Positions 10,287 through 19,240 of a DNA stretch of 64,000 bases are shown here, piece by piece. Below the pieces are notes generated by a model. That model searched no databases, was not told where the DNA came from, and saw only the letters and a list, made by a program, of their open reading frames with translations. The stretch is from Gemmatimonadaceae bacterium (lineage in GTDB: Bacteria > Gemmatimonadota > Gemmatimonadetes > Gemmatimonadales > Gemmatimonadaceae): assembly GCA_025931335.1 (NCBI GenBank), contig JAICNG010000001.1, forward strand, positions 20,676 through 84,675, given 5' to 3'. Positions within the stretch are counted from its first letter, which is position 1. Every line of letters begins with the position of its first letter. A program made the translations under genes and the position numbers.

Positions 10287-10675
10287 TTGCTGCCTTTGTT
10301 ACTGCAGAACACCCGGTGGAAGCGAGGCTCCAATCCGAAATGCAGCAGGAGCCCAACTTCAAGACTGGTTGCACGGAGATAGTTGAAGAGTTGCCGCTGG
10401 GCCGCACCGGGGAGCTCGGCGCCCGCCTTCGTTTCGACGACGACTTTTTCATCCACGATCATGTCGATTCGCTGCACGGCGAGAACGTGATCCTTATAGG
10501 CCACGTGGACGCTGACTTCTCTTGCCACGCGATGGCCGCGATCGATCAGCTCACGCTCCAGCGCCATCACGTACACGTGCTCGAGGAAGCCGAACCCAAG
10601 GGTGTTGTACACCTCGAAGAACGCGCCAATGATCGAGCGTGTCGGCCGCTCCTCCGGCAAGGGAATTCTGGTCAT
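10277..10675 (-). CDS. GxxExxY protein (PD-(D/E)XK-like)
   Basis: IIGAFFEVYNTLGFGFLEHVYVMALERELIDRG..YKDHVLAVQRIDMIVDEKVVVETKAGAELPGAAQRQLFNYLRAT..GLLLHFG. Confidence 0.9.
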   Translation of the reverse strand: MTRIPLPEERPTRSIIGAFFEVYNTLGFGFLEHVYVMALERELIDRGHRVAREVSVHVAYKDHVLAVQRIDMIVDEKVVVETKAGAELPGAAQRQLFNYLRATSLEVGLLLHFGLEPRFHRVFCSNKGSKSA

Positions 10676-10749
10676 GCGAGAGGATACTTCCACGGCGCAC
10701 GACAAAGTCATCAGACCTATGCGCCAATGATCACGATTTACCGGTCACT

Positions 10750-10804
10750 ATCCGCCTGATCCGCTGCATCGGCCGCATCCGCATGTCCTTTGAACTTGGA
10801 TGCC
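10750..10804. repeat. Right terminal inverted repeat of the GxxExxY-bearing unit
   Basis: atccgcctgatccgctgcatcggccgcatccgcatgtcctttgaacttggatgcc is the imperfect reverse complement of 10230-10286. Confidence 0.85.
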
Positions 10805-10845
10805 CGAGCCGCCCCAGGCAGTAGAGACAACTCGGTCCCGGCGAC

Positions 10846-12021
10846 ATGTTTCGACAAACGCCGAACGAGGGAGCAGTGGCAGAACGGGACCACGCGGTGG
10901 TCGCTGAAGATCCCGCGACTGTCGTCCGCACAAGGTACTGGCATCGACTGGACGACGGGCGCGTTCAGTGCGACATCTGTCCGCGCGCGTGCAAGCTGCG
11001 CGACGGGCAACGCGGCCTCTGCTTCGTCCGCGCCTGTCAGGACGGCGAGATCGTCCTCACGACGTACGGGCGATCGAGCGGTTTTTGCGTCGATCCGATC
11101 GAGAAGAAACCGCTGAATCACTTCCTGCCCGGAACGCCCGTCCTGTCATTCGGAACGGCCGGGTGCAACCTGGCCTGCAAGTTCTGCCAGAACTGGGACA
11201 TTTCGAAGTCCCGCGAGATGGACACGCTCGCCGACGCGGCCTCTCCCGACGAGATCGCGGGCACCGCGCTGCGGCTCGGCTGCCAAAGCGTGGCGTTTAC
11301 CTACAACGATCCGGTGATCTTCCACGAGTACGCGATCGACGTGGCCCGGGCGTGCCGAGCGCGCGGGATCAAGAGTGTCGCCGTCACGGCGGGATACCAG
11401 AACGCCGACGCGCGCGCGGAGTTCTACCAGTACATGGACGCGGCGAACGTCGACCTCAAGGCATTCACCGACACGTTCTATCGCGAGATCTGCGCCGGCC
11501 ATCTCCAGCCGGTCCTCGACACGCTCGTCTATCTGAAACACGAGACCAGCGTCTGGTTCGAGATCACCAACCTGGTGATTCCCGGCCTCAACGACTGTGA
11601 CGACGAATTCGACGCGATGACGCGGTGGGTGGTCGGCGAGCTTGGCCCCGACGTGCCGATCCACTTCACCGCCTTTCACCCCGACTGGAGAATGCGCGAC
11701 CGGCCGCACACGCCACCGGCGACGCTCGCGCGTGCGCGCCAGATCGCGCTCCGGAACGGCGTACGATACGCGTATACCGGGAACGTCCACGACAGGGCCG
11801 GCGGGACGACCACCTGCCACGGGTGCGGTACGCCGCTGATCGTGCGCGACTGGTACGAGCTCCTCGAGTGGAATCTCACGACCGATGGCCGCTGTCGTTG
11901 CTGCAACGCCGAATGCGCCGGAGAGTTTGTCGGTCCGCCGGGTGACTGGGGAGCGCACCGGCAGGCGGTGCGCCTAACGGCGCGCGGACGCCCACCTCGA
12001 TCGCCGAGAGGAACGACGTGA
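10846..12021 (+). CDS. amrS: AmmeMemoRadiSam-system radical SAM enzyme
   Basis: VQCDICPRACKLRDGQRGLCFVR, radical SAM CxxxCxxC GTAGCNLACKFCQNWDISK, FTYNDPVIFHEYAIDVA, VDLKAFTDTFYREI. Confidence 0.9.
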   Translation: MFRQTPNEGAVAERDHAVVAEDPATVVRTRYWHRLDDGRVQCDICPRACKLRDGQRGLCFVRACQDGEIVLTTYGRSSGFCVDPIEKKPLNHFLPGTPVLSFGTAGCNLACKFCQNWDISKSREMDTLADAASPDEIAGTALRLGCQSVAFTYNDPVIFHEYAIDVARACRARGIKSVAVTAGYQNADARAEFYQYMDAANVDLKAFTDTFYREICAGHLQPVLDTLVYLKHETSVWFEITNLVIPGLNDCDDEFDAMTRWVVGELGPDVPIHFTAFHPDWRMRDRPHTPPATLARARQIALRNGVRYAYTGNVHDRAGGTTTCHGCGTPLIVRDWYELLEWNLTTDGRCRCCNAECAGEFVGPPGDWGAHRQAVRLTARGRPPRSPRGTT

Positions 12022-13088
12022 GCATACCCCTTCGTCCCGTCGCGTCGCTGTGTCTGCTCGCGGGGTGTCTTCACTCCGGGACATCCGAGCTCGAGCGCGC
12101 CCCCGCATCACCGCCCGTGCTCGCCGCGCAGCGGAGCGGCACCACCGCCCTGCTCCAGGCGGTGAGCGCGCCAAGCGCGCGGGTGGCCTGGGTGAGCGGG
12201 CATCGCGGCACCTATGCGGTGACGACCGATGGAGGCGCGAGCTGGCGCGCGGCGGTCGTCCCCGAGGGGGATTCCCTCCAGTTTCGTGACGTCTACGCCG
12301 TCGACGAGCGGACGGCCTGGCTGCTCGCCGCCGGCGACGGCGATCGCTCACGCATCTATCACACGACGAATGGCGGGCAGACGTGGACGCTCCAGTTTCG
12401 GAATACGGACCCCCGCGCGTTTTACGACTGTCTCGACTTCTGGGATGCGCGGCGCGGGCTCGCCTTCAGCGACGCGGTCGATGGACGCTTTGGCATCCTC
12501 ACGACGAGCGATGGTGGCCGCACGTGGGCGCGCGTCCCTGACGAGGCGTTGCCGGCGGCGCGGGCGGGAGAAGGGGCGTTCGCGGCGAGCGGCACCTGCG
12601 TGATCACGGGCACCGGCGGCCGCGCATGGATCTCCACTGGCAATGCCCCGCCGGAATCACGCATCCTCTATACGGCCGACTACGGACGCAGCTGGAGCGT
12701 CTTTCTCACGCCGCTCTCGGCGGGCGAAGCCGCCGGTGCCGCGACGCTCACCTTCCGCGATACTCTGCACGGGGTGGCGTTAGGCGGCCCGCTCGGCCGC
12801 CCGACCGAGCGTGGCGATCGGACCGCCGTGACCGGGGATGGCGGACGCACGTGGACGCTCGGTGGCCGCCCGGCGATGGCGGGCGCGGTGTACGGGTCCG
12901 CGTACCTCCCTCGCACCCCGGCGCTCGTCGCCGTCGGCCCCGGCGGAATGGACTGGTCGGCCGATGACGCGCGCTCCTGGAGCCGGCTCGACACGCTTGC
13001 ATACTGGAGCGTCGGATTCGCCCGAACGGGGCGTGCAGGTTGGGCGGTCGGGCCGAATGGCCGCATCACCAAACTCGTCATCGAATAG
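12018..13088 (+). CDS. YCF48/sialidase-like beta-propeller lipoprotein
   Basis: Lipobox-like LLAGCL; repeats HRGTYAVTTDGGASWRA, YHTTNGGQTWTLQF, LTTSDGGRTWARV, VTGDGGRTWTLGG. Confidence 0.8.
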   Translation: MSIPLRPVASLCLLAGCLHSGTSELERAPASPPVLAAQRSGTTALLQAVSAPSARVAWVSGHRGTYAVTTDGGASWRAAVVPEGDSLQFRDVYAVDERTAWLLAAGDGDRSRIYHTTNGGQTWTLQFRNTDPRAFYDCLDFWDARRGLAFSDAVDGRFGILTTSDGGRTWARVPDEALPAARAGEGAFAASGTCVITGTGGRAWISTGNAPPESRILYTADYGRSWSVFLTPLSAGEAAGAATLTFRDTLHGVALGGPLGRPTERGDRTAVTGDGGRTWTLGGRPAMAGAVYGSAYLPRTPALVAVGPGGMDWSADDARSWSRLDTLAYWSVGFARTGRAGWAVGPNGRITKLVIE

Positions 13089-13091
13089 GCC

Positions 13092-14726
13092 ATGCGCTTT
13101 CGCGTCCTCCTTCTCGCCCTCGCGCTCACCAGTCACGTCGCGCACGCGCAGGCAGCGCAGCGACAAGACACCGTCGGCCGGGTCGACAGCCTGTTTTCCC
13201 GGTTGACCACGAGCACTCCCGGATGCGCCGTCGGCGTCTCGCGCCACGGACGAACCGCGCTCGCCAGGGCGTACGGCATGGCGAACCTCGAGTACGACGC
13301 GCCGCTCACGACGGAATCGATCATCGAAGCGGGCTCCGTGGCCAAGCAGTTCACCGCCGCCGCCGTCCTGTTGCTCGCGCAGCAGGGGAAGCTTTCCATC
13401 GACGATCCGGTGCGGAAGCACATCCCGGAACTTCCCGACTACGGTGCGCCGCTCACGATCCGGCACATGCTCAATCACACGAGCGGGCTGCGGGACTGGG
13501 GCACGGTGGCGGCCGTGGAGGGGTGGCCGCGTGGCTCTCGTGTGCACACGCACGATCACGTCCTCGACATCGTCACCCGGCAACGCTCGCTCAACTTCCC
13601 ACCGGGGAGCGAGTACCTCTACAGCAACACCGGATACAACCTGCTCGCGATCATCGTGCAGCGGGTGAGTGGCCGCGCCTTCGCCGACTTCACGCGCACC
13701 GAGATCTTCGAGCCGCTCGGGATGGCGCGCACGTCCTGGCGTGATGACTACACGCGCGTCGTGAAGGGGCGCGCGACCGCCTATTCACCCACCCGCACCG
13801 GATTCCGTCTCAACATGCCGTTCGAGAACGTGCATGGAAACGGCGGGCTGCTCACCACGGTGGAGGACCTGCTGCGGTGGAGCGCCAATTTCGACGCCGG
13901 GCACGTCGGCGGGCCGGCGCTGCTGCGCGAGCAGGTGCGCCCCGGCCGCCTTACGAGCGGGCGCGAGATCGAGTACGCCGCGGGTCTCGGCGTGTCACGA
14001 TACCGCGGCGTGCCCCAGGTGAGTCACAGCGGTGCCACCGCTGGCTATCGCGCCTTCCTCGCCCGGTATCCCGATCAGGGGCTCGCCGTCGCCGTGTTGT
14101 GCAACCACGCCGGCGCGCCCGCCGTCACCCTCGGCCACCGCGTCGCCGATCTGTTCCTCGGTGCGGCCGCCACCGATCCCGCGCCGCCGAAGACAATCGC
14201 GCTCGCGCCGGACGTGCTCGCCGCGCGCGCCGGCCTCTACCGCAACACCGTCACCTGGGAGCCGCTGCGGATCTCCGTGCGTGACGGGAAGCTCATCGAC
14301 AACCGAGGCACCGAGGCGGTTGCCCTCTCGCCCAACCTGTTCCACGCATCGAACGGTGGGCGCGCGCTGTTCGACGTTGCGCCCGATGGGCGAACGCGCG
14401 CATTGCGACTCCTGCAGGAGGATGGAGACACGCTCCTCTTTCTGCCCGTCGAGCCGTGGACGCCAGCGCCCGGCGATCTCGCGCCCTTCGCCGGAACGTA
14501 CACGAGCGATGAGGCGGCGGCGACGTTCACCCTCGTGCAGCAGGCAGGTAAACTCCTTCTGCGCCAGCGCCCGACCCTTTCCCTCGAGCTGCAGCCGCGA
14601 TATCGCGACGTCTTCGAGGTCCCCACCGGCGACATCATCCGCTTCGTTCGCGATGACAGCGGGAAGGTCATCGAGATGAGCATCTTTCTGGGGCGGGTGA
14701 GGGATTTACGCTTCAAAAGACAATGA
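13092..14726 (+). CDS. Serine hydrolase, beta-lactamase class C / penicillin-binding family
   Basis: ESIIEAGSVAKQFTAAAVLLL (SxxK), LYSNTGYNLL (YxN), DYGAPLTIRHMLNHTSGL. Confidence 0.9.
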   Translation: MRFRVLLLALALTSHVAHAQAAQRQDTVGRVDSLFSRLTTSTPGCAVGVSRHGRTALARAYGMANLEYDAPLTTESIIEAGSVAKQFTAAAVLLLAQQGKLSIDDPVRKHIPELPDYGAPLTIRHMLNHTSGLRDWGTVAAVEGWPRGSRVHTHDHVLDIVTRQRSLNFPPGSEYLYSNTGYNLLAIIVQRVSGRAFADFTRTEIFEPLGMARTSWRDDYTRVVKGRATAYSPTRTGFRLNMPFENVHGNGGLLTTVEDLLRWSANFDAGHVGGPALLREQVRPGRLTSGREIEYAAGLGVSRYRGVPQVSHSGATAGYRAFLARYPDQGLAVAVLCNHAGAPAVTLGHRVADLFLGAAATDPAPPKTIALAPDVLAARAGLYRNTVTWEPLRISVRDGKLIDNRGTEAVALSPNLFHASNGGRALFDVAPDGRTRALRLLQEDGDTLLFLPVEPWTPAPGDLAPFAGTYTSDEAAATFTLVQQAGKLLLRQRPTLSLELQPRYRDVFEVPTGDIIRFVRDDSGKVIEMSIFLGRVRDLRFKRQ

Positions 14727-14812
14727 GGAATGAGGACTGAGGAGTGAGGAATACGATTGGCCAAGAGTCCACTCAATCGAATTGCTCACTCCTCGGTCCT
14801 CATTCCTCATTC
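14721..14812. repeat. Intergenic inverted repeat, GAATGAGGA family, copy 1
   Basis: caatgaggaatgaggactgaggagtgaggaat ... attgctcactcctcggtcctcattcctcattc; about 32-bp arms between convergent genes. Confidence 0.9.
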
Positions 14813-14823
14813 TCCGGGCGGCC

Positions 14824-17800
14824 TCAATCCCCAGCGGGCTCCGGGATCGGCATTTCCGCCGTCCTCTGCTTCGGCGTGAAGCCGAAGATCCGCGCGAGCC
14901 CGTGGCGCCACTCGTCGAGAATCTCGTAGAAGGTCGGGATCGCGATCAGCGTCAGCAATGTCGACGTGATCACGCCGCCGATCACCGCCATCCCCAGCGG
15001 CGCGCGAAACTGCGCTCCCTCCCCCCGGCCCAACGCCACCGGGATCATGCCGGCGATGAGCGCGAACGTCGTCATGAGGATCGGACGCAACCGTATCGCG
15101 CCCGCCTCGATGAGCGCCTCGCGCAACGGCAGCCCGCGTCGCTCACGCGCCCATTTCGCGAAATCGATGAGCAGAATCGCGTTCTTCGCGACGATGCCGG
15201 CGAGCAGAATGACGCCGATGAGACTCATGATGTTGATCGTGCCGCCTGACAACGCCAGCGCCAGCATCACGCCGATGAGCGACAGCGGCAGCGACAGCAT
15301 GATCGCCAGCGGGTCGAGGAACGACCCGAACTGCATCACCAGGATCAGGTACATCAGCAGCAGCGCGACGCCGAGGGCGAAGAAGATGTCCCCGAAGACC
15401 TCGGCCTGCTGTTGGGCGTCGCCGCCCTGGGTGACGCGAACTCCCGGCGGCAGCTGGAGGGTCGATATGCGGTCGGTGATGTCGGCAATGACCTCGCCGG
15501 TCGAGCGCCCGGACACGTTCGCCTCGACGTTGACGACGAGATCGCGGTCGAGGTGATTGATCACCGCGGGCCCGACACTCTCCTCGATCTTCGCGACCTG
15601 CCCGAGCGGCACCGTCGACGGCAGGCCGTTGGGCCCTGCCACCACGAGGGGAAGCTGGCGCAGATCGGTCGCGCGACGCCGGGCCTCCGGTGCCAGGCGC
15701 ACGACGACGTCGCGCACCTCACCGCTCGGATCCTCCCAGTCGCCGGCATCGATGCCCGCGAACGCCGGCCGCAGTGCCTGCGCCACGTGCCCGGCGGTGA
15801 TACCTAACGAGCCGGCCACACCGCGATGCAGCTCGACGTTGAGCTCGGGCTTCTGCCCCTTGCTCGACAGACTGATGTCGACGGCATTCGGCACCTGCTT
15901 CACTTCGGCGAGCACCATCTCGGCCGCGGCGTTCACGGCCTCGGGGTCGGTGCCGCGCACTTCGATCTGCAGCTGCTTCAACCCGCCCGCCCAATCGGTG
16001 GCGAAGACGGCGAGGGTCGCCCCAGACACCCGCTGCGTCTCCGCGCGCAGCATCGCGGCGAACTTCTCGGCGCTCACGTCACGATCCGACTTCGACACCA
16101 TCTTGATGTAGATGTTGCCAATGTCGACCGCTCCCGAGGTGTTGTCTCCGAGCGTCGTGTACGTATACCGCACCTCGGGGTGGGCGCGCGCGATGCGCGC
16201 CGCCTCCTCCGCTTTGAGCCGGGTGTACTCGAGGCTCGACCCCGGCGGCGTCTCGATCTTGATGTTCAGCTCGGCGTTGTCGTCCTCCGGAAAGAACGCG
16301 ACACCGACGATCCCCTTGGCCGGCACGATCGGCAGCAGGATCATCGCGACGGCAACCGCCGCGACGATCGCGCCAATCCGCAGATACCACCGGCGCAAGT
16401 GCGAGAGCCCGAACAGCGCGACCGCGATCGCGAGCAGCACGACGAGCAGCCCCGTGACTCCCTTGACCGGCAGCGTGAACGACCCGAGGAACGTCCCGAC
16501 CGCGATCACGACGATCGGCAGGCGGTGGTCGAGCGCCCAGGCGATCACTTTCTTGTAGTCCTGCGACCGCCGGTTGAACCAGGCGTTGAACCGGTCGAGC
16601 TTCTTCGTGATCCACGCCTTCTCGTGCTCCGCCTTGTGCGGGTCCTTCCAGTAGGCCGAGAGCATTGGGTCGAGCGAGAACGACACGAAGAGCGACACGA
16701 ACACCGACGCGGCAATCGTCAGGGCGAACGGCTTGAACCACTGCCCACCCACGCCCGGCATGAACGCGATCGGCACGAACACGGCCAGAATCGAGAACGT
16801 CGTCGCGGCGACCGCGAGCCCGATCTCATCGGTCCCTTCGCGCGCTGCCGTGTAATGGTCTTTCCCCATCTCCACGTGACGGACGATGTTCTCGCGCACC
16901 ACGATCGCGTCGTCGATCAGAATCCCGATCGCCAGCGACAGGCCGAGGAGCGACATCGTCTCGAGGCGGAACCCGAATGCCCACACCGCGATGAATGAGG
17001 CGAGCACGGAGATCGGCAGCGCGATGCCGGTGATGACCGTCGAGCGCCAGGAGTTGAGGAAGAGGAAGACGACGAGCACCGTCAGCAATGCGCCCTCGAT
17101 GAGCGCCTCCTGCACGTTGCGCACGGAGTTGCGGACTTCGACGCCGCTGTTCTTGACGGCGTCGATCGTCGTCCCGGCGGGCAGTGTGGTCCTCAAGCTG
17201 TCGATCCGCTCGAGGATCTTGTCGCTGACGCTCGTCGTGCTGTACCCCTTCGACTTCTTGACGTCGATACCGACGGCTTCGCGTCCGTTGTAGGCCGCTG
17301 CCGTGCGTTGCTCCTCGACGCCGTCGAACACGTCGGCGACCTGGCCCAGACGGATGAGCTGGCCATTGCGCTCGGCGACGACGAGCTGAGCGAATTCGGC
17401 CGGCGACTCCAGCCGTCCCTTGAGGCGGATCGATCGTTCCTCGAGCGCGCTGGTCACGCGACCGACGGGCGCCGCGAGGTTCTGGAGCGCAAGCGCCTGC
17501 ACGACATCCGAGACACCCACCCCGGCCGACTGAAGCGCCTCGGGCCTGATCTGCACCGTCAGCTCGCGCTCCACATTGCCCGACACCTGCACTTCCGCGA
17601 CACCGGGAATCGAGCGAAGCAGACGCGTGATCCCGGGATCCGCGAGTCGCGTCAGCTCGGCGGGCGTGAGCGATGTCGACGATAGCGCGAGCGAGACGAT
17701 CGGGAGATCCGTGTCGTTGAACTTGCGGATGATCGGCTCTTCCAGCTCCGACGGCAGATCGGCGCGTATCCCCGAGATGGCGTCACGGACATCCTGCGTC

Positions 17801-18111
17801 GCCTCCGACAGTGGCTTCGCGAACTCGAACTCGATCATGATGGTGCCGAAGCCGTCCTCGGCCTTCCCCCACACCTTCTTCACGCCGGAGATGGAGGAGA
17901 TCGCCTCCTCGACCGGATCGAGCACCTCGCGCTCGACGCCGTCCGGCGACGCACCAGGATACAGGAGCCCGACGGTGACGACCGGTGGCGCGACATCGGG
18001 GAACTCATCCGTCTGAAGCCGCATGAGCGCGAAGATCCCGAAGATCACCAGCGCCAGCATGCTGACGACGGTGATGATCGGTCGCTTGATGGCGAAATCT
18101 GAAATGACCAT
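14824..18111 (-). CDS. Efflux RND transporter permease (AcrB/HAE1-type)
   Basis: MVISDFAIKRPIITVVSMLALVIFGIFALMRLQTDEFPDVAPPVV; VEREVLDPVEEAISSISGVKKV; about 1095 aa. Confidence 0.95.
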   Translation of the reverse strand: MVISDFAIKRPIITVVSMLALVIFGIFALMRLQTDEFPDVAPPVVTVGLLYPGASPDGVEREVLDPVEEAISSISGVKKVWGKAEDGFGTIMIEFEFAKPLSEATQDVRDAISGIRADLPSELEEPIIRKFNDTDLPIVSLALSSTSLTPAELTRLADPGITRLLRSIPGVAEVQVSGNVERELTVQIRPEALQSAGVGVSDVVQALALQNLAAPVGRVTSALEERSIRLKGRLESPAEFAQLVVAERNGQLIRLGQVADVFDGVEEQRTAAAYNGREAVGIDVKKSKGYSTTSVSDKILERIDSLRTTLPAGTTIDAVKNSGVEVRNSVRNVQEALIEGALLTVLVVFLFLNSWRSTVITGIALPISVLASFIAVWAFGFRLETMSLLGLSLAIGILIDDAIVVRENIVRHVEMGKDHYTAAREGTDEIGLAVAATTFSILAVFVPIAFMPGVGGQWFKPFALTIAASVFVSLFVSFSLDPMLSAYWKDPHKAEHEKAWITKKLDRFNAWFNRRSQDYKKVIAWALDHRLPIVVIAVGTFLGSFTLPVKGVTGLLVVLLAIAVALFGLSHLRRWYLRIGAIVAAVAVAMILLPIVPAKGIVGVAFFPEDDNAELNIKIETPPGSSLEYTRLKAEEAARIARAHPEVRYTYTTLGDNTSGAVDIGNIYIKMVSKSDRDVSAEKFAAMLRAETQRVSGATLAVFATDWAGGLKQLQIEVRGTDPEAVNAAAEMVLAEVKQVPNAVDISLSSKGQKPELNVELHRGVAGSLGITAGHVAQALRPAFAGIDAGDWEDPSGEVRDVVVRLAPEARRRATDLRQLPLVVAGPNGLPSTVPLGQVAKIEESVGPAVINHLDRDLVVNVEANVSGRSTGEVIADITDRISTLQLPPGVRVTQGGDAQQQAEVFGDIFFALGVALLLMYLILVMQFGSFLDPLAIMLSLPLSLIGVMLALALSGGTINIMSLIGVILLAGIVAKNAILLIDFAKWARERRGLPLREALIEAGAIRLRPILMTTFALIAGMIPVALGRGEGAQFRAPLGMAVIGGVITSTLLTLIAIPTFYEILDEWRHGLARIFGFTPKQRTAEMPIPEPAGD

Positions 18112-18124
18112 GGAAAGCTCTCGC

Positions 18125-19240
18125 TTACTTGTCGTCGACGCGCTTTACGCGAACCTGGGAGCCCGGCGTCACACCTAGCGCCGCTCCGATGAGCACCGTG
18201 TCGCCGGCGGCCAGTCCGCTGCGGATCTCCACCCGCTCCGTGGCCTCATCCTCCAGGCCGAGCTCGACCTCTACCCGCTCGGCGCGGCCGCTTTTCACAC
18301 GCAACACCGTCGGCCGGATCCCGCGAACATCGACCGCATTCTGGGGCACCACGGCCGCGCTCCGCGCATCGGTGGCGACGCGCCCCTCGGCGAACAGTCC
18401 GGCGACGAGGCGGCCGCCGACATTCGGAATCGCGACGTAGATGCGCACCTGACGGGTCGCCGGGTCGGCCGAGGGGTTGATCCGCTCGACACGGCCGCTG
18501 AACGTGCGGTCCGGATACGCGTTGACGGTGAACTCCACCGGATCGCCGACGCGCAACGCCGACAGTGCCTCCGCCGGCACCGACGCCTCGAGACGCATGC
18601 TCGAGGGATCCACGATCGTGAACATCTCCGATCCCGGCTGCATGACGTCCCCCGCGCTCGCGGAGCGCTCGCTCACCATCCCCGCGAACGGCGCACGAAT
18701 CTGGGTGTTGTCGAGCTGGCGCTGCGCCAGCGAAAGGCGCGCGCGCGCGTCCTCCAGCTGCGCCTCGGCCGCGATGCGCGCCTGACGGGCCGCGTCGAGG
18801 TCCCGATCCGCCACCGCGCCTGCCTCGGCGAGACGCTGCGTGCGCTCCTCATCACGACGCGCGACGTTGGCGGCGTTCTGCGCCGACGTCACCAGCGATC
18901 GCGCCGACAGCCACTGATCGCGGATCGCCGTGTCGTCGATGCGGGCCAGCAACTGTCCCTTCTGGACCGTCTGGCCGTTGTCCGCCAGCGACTGGACGAC
19001 CGTGCCGGTGATCTCGGCGCGGACATCCGCCTCGCGCGACGCCTGAAGCGAGCCGGACAAGAGCGGTCCCACGCGGAGCATCGTCTGCTCGACGACCGCG
19101 ATGTTCTCCACGCCCACGTCGACGACGGGGGTGGTGTTCTCCTCGGCGCTCGCCTCGTTGTCGCTGCGGCAGCCCGTCACCGCGGCGAGCGTGACGGCGA
19201 TCAGGAGAGTTCCGCGAATGAATGGACGGTGGGGACTCAT
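18125..19240 (-). CDS. Efflux RND transporter periplasmic adaptor subunit
   Basis: Lipoprotein signal TGCRS; EITGTVVQSLADNGQTVQKGQLLARID; TQIRAPFAGMVSERSASAGDVMQPG. Confidence 0.93.
   Translation of the reverse strand: MSPHRPFIRGTLLIAVTLAAVTGCRSDNEASAEENTTPVVDVGVENIAVVEQTMLRVGPLLSGSLQASREADVRAEITGTVVQSLADNGQTVQKGQLLARIDDTAIRDQWLSARSLVTSAQNAANVARRDEERTQRLAEAGAVADRDLDAARQARIAAEAQLEDARARLSLAQRQLDNTQIRAPFAGMVSERSASAGDVMQPGSEMFTIVDPSSMRLEASVPAEALSALRVGDPVEFTVNAYPDRTFSGRVERINPSADPATRQVRIYVAIPNVGGRLVAGLFAEGRVATDARSAAVVPQNAVDVRGIRPTVLRVKSGRAERVEVELGLEDEATERVEIRSGLAAGDTVLIGAALGVTPGSQVRVKRVDDK

Noticed and set aside
15826-16998. 390-aa plus-strand ORF rich in R/H/D/E
   Set aside because: Antisense shadow of the RND permease gene; no family signature.
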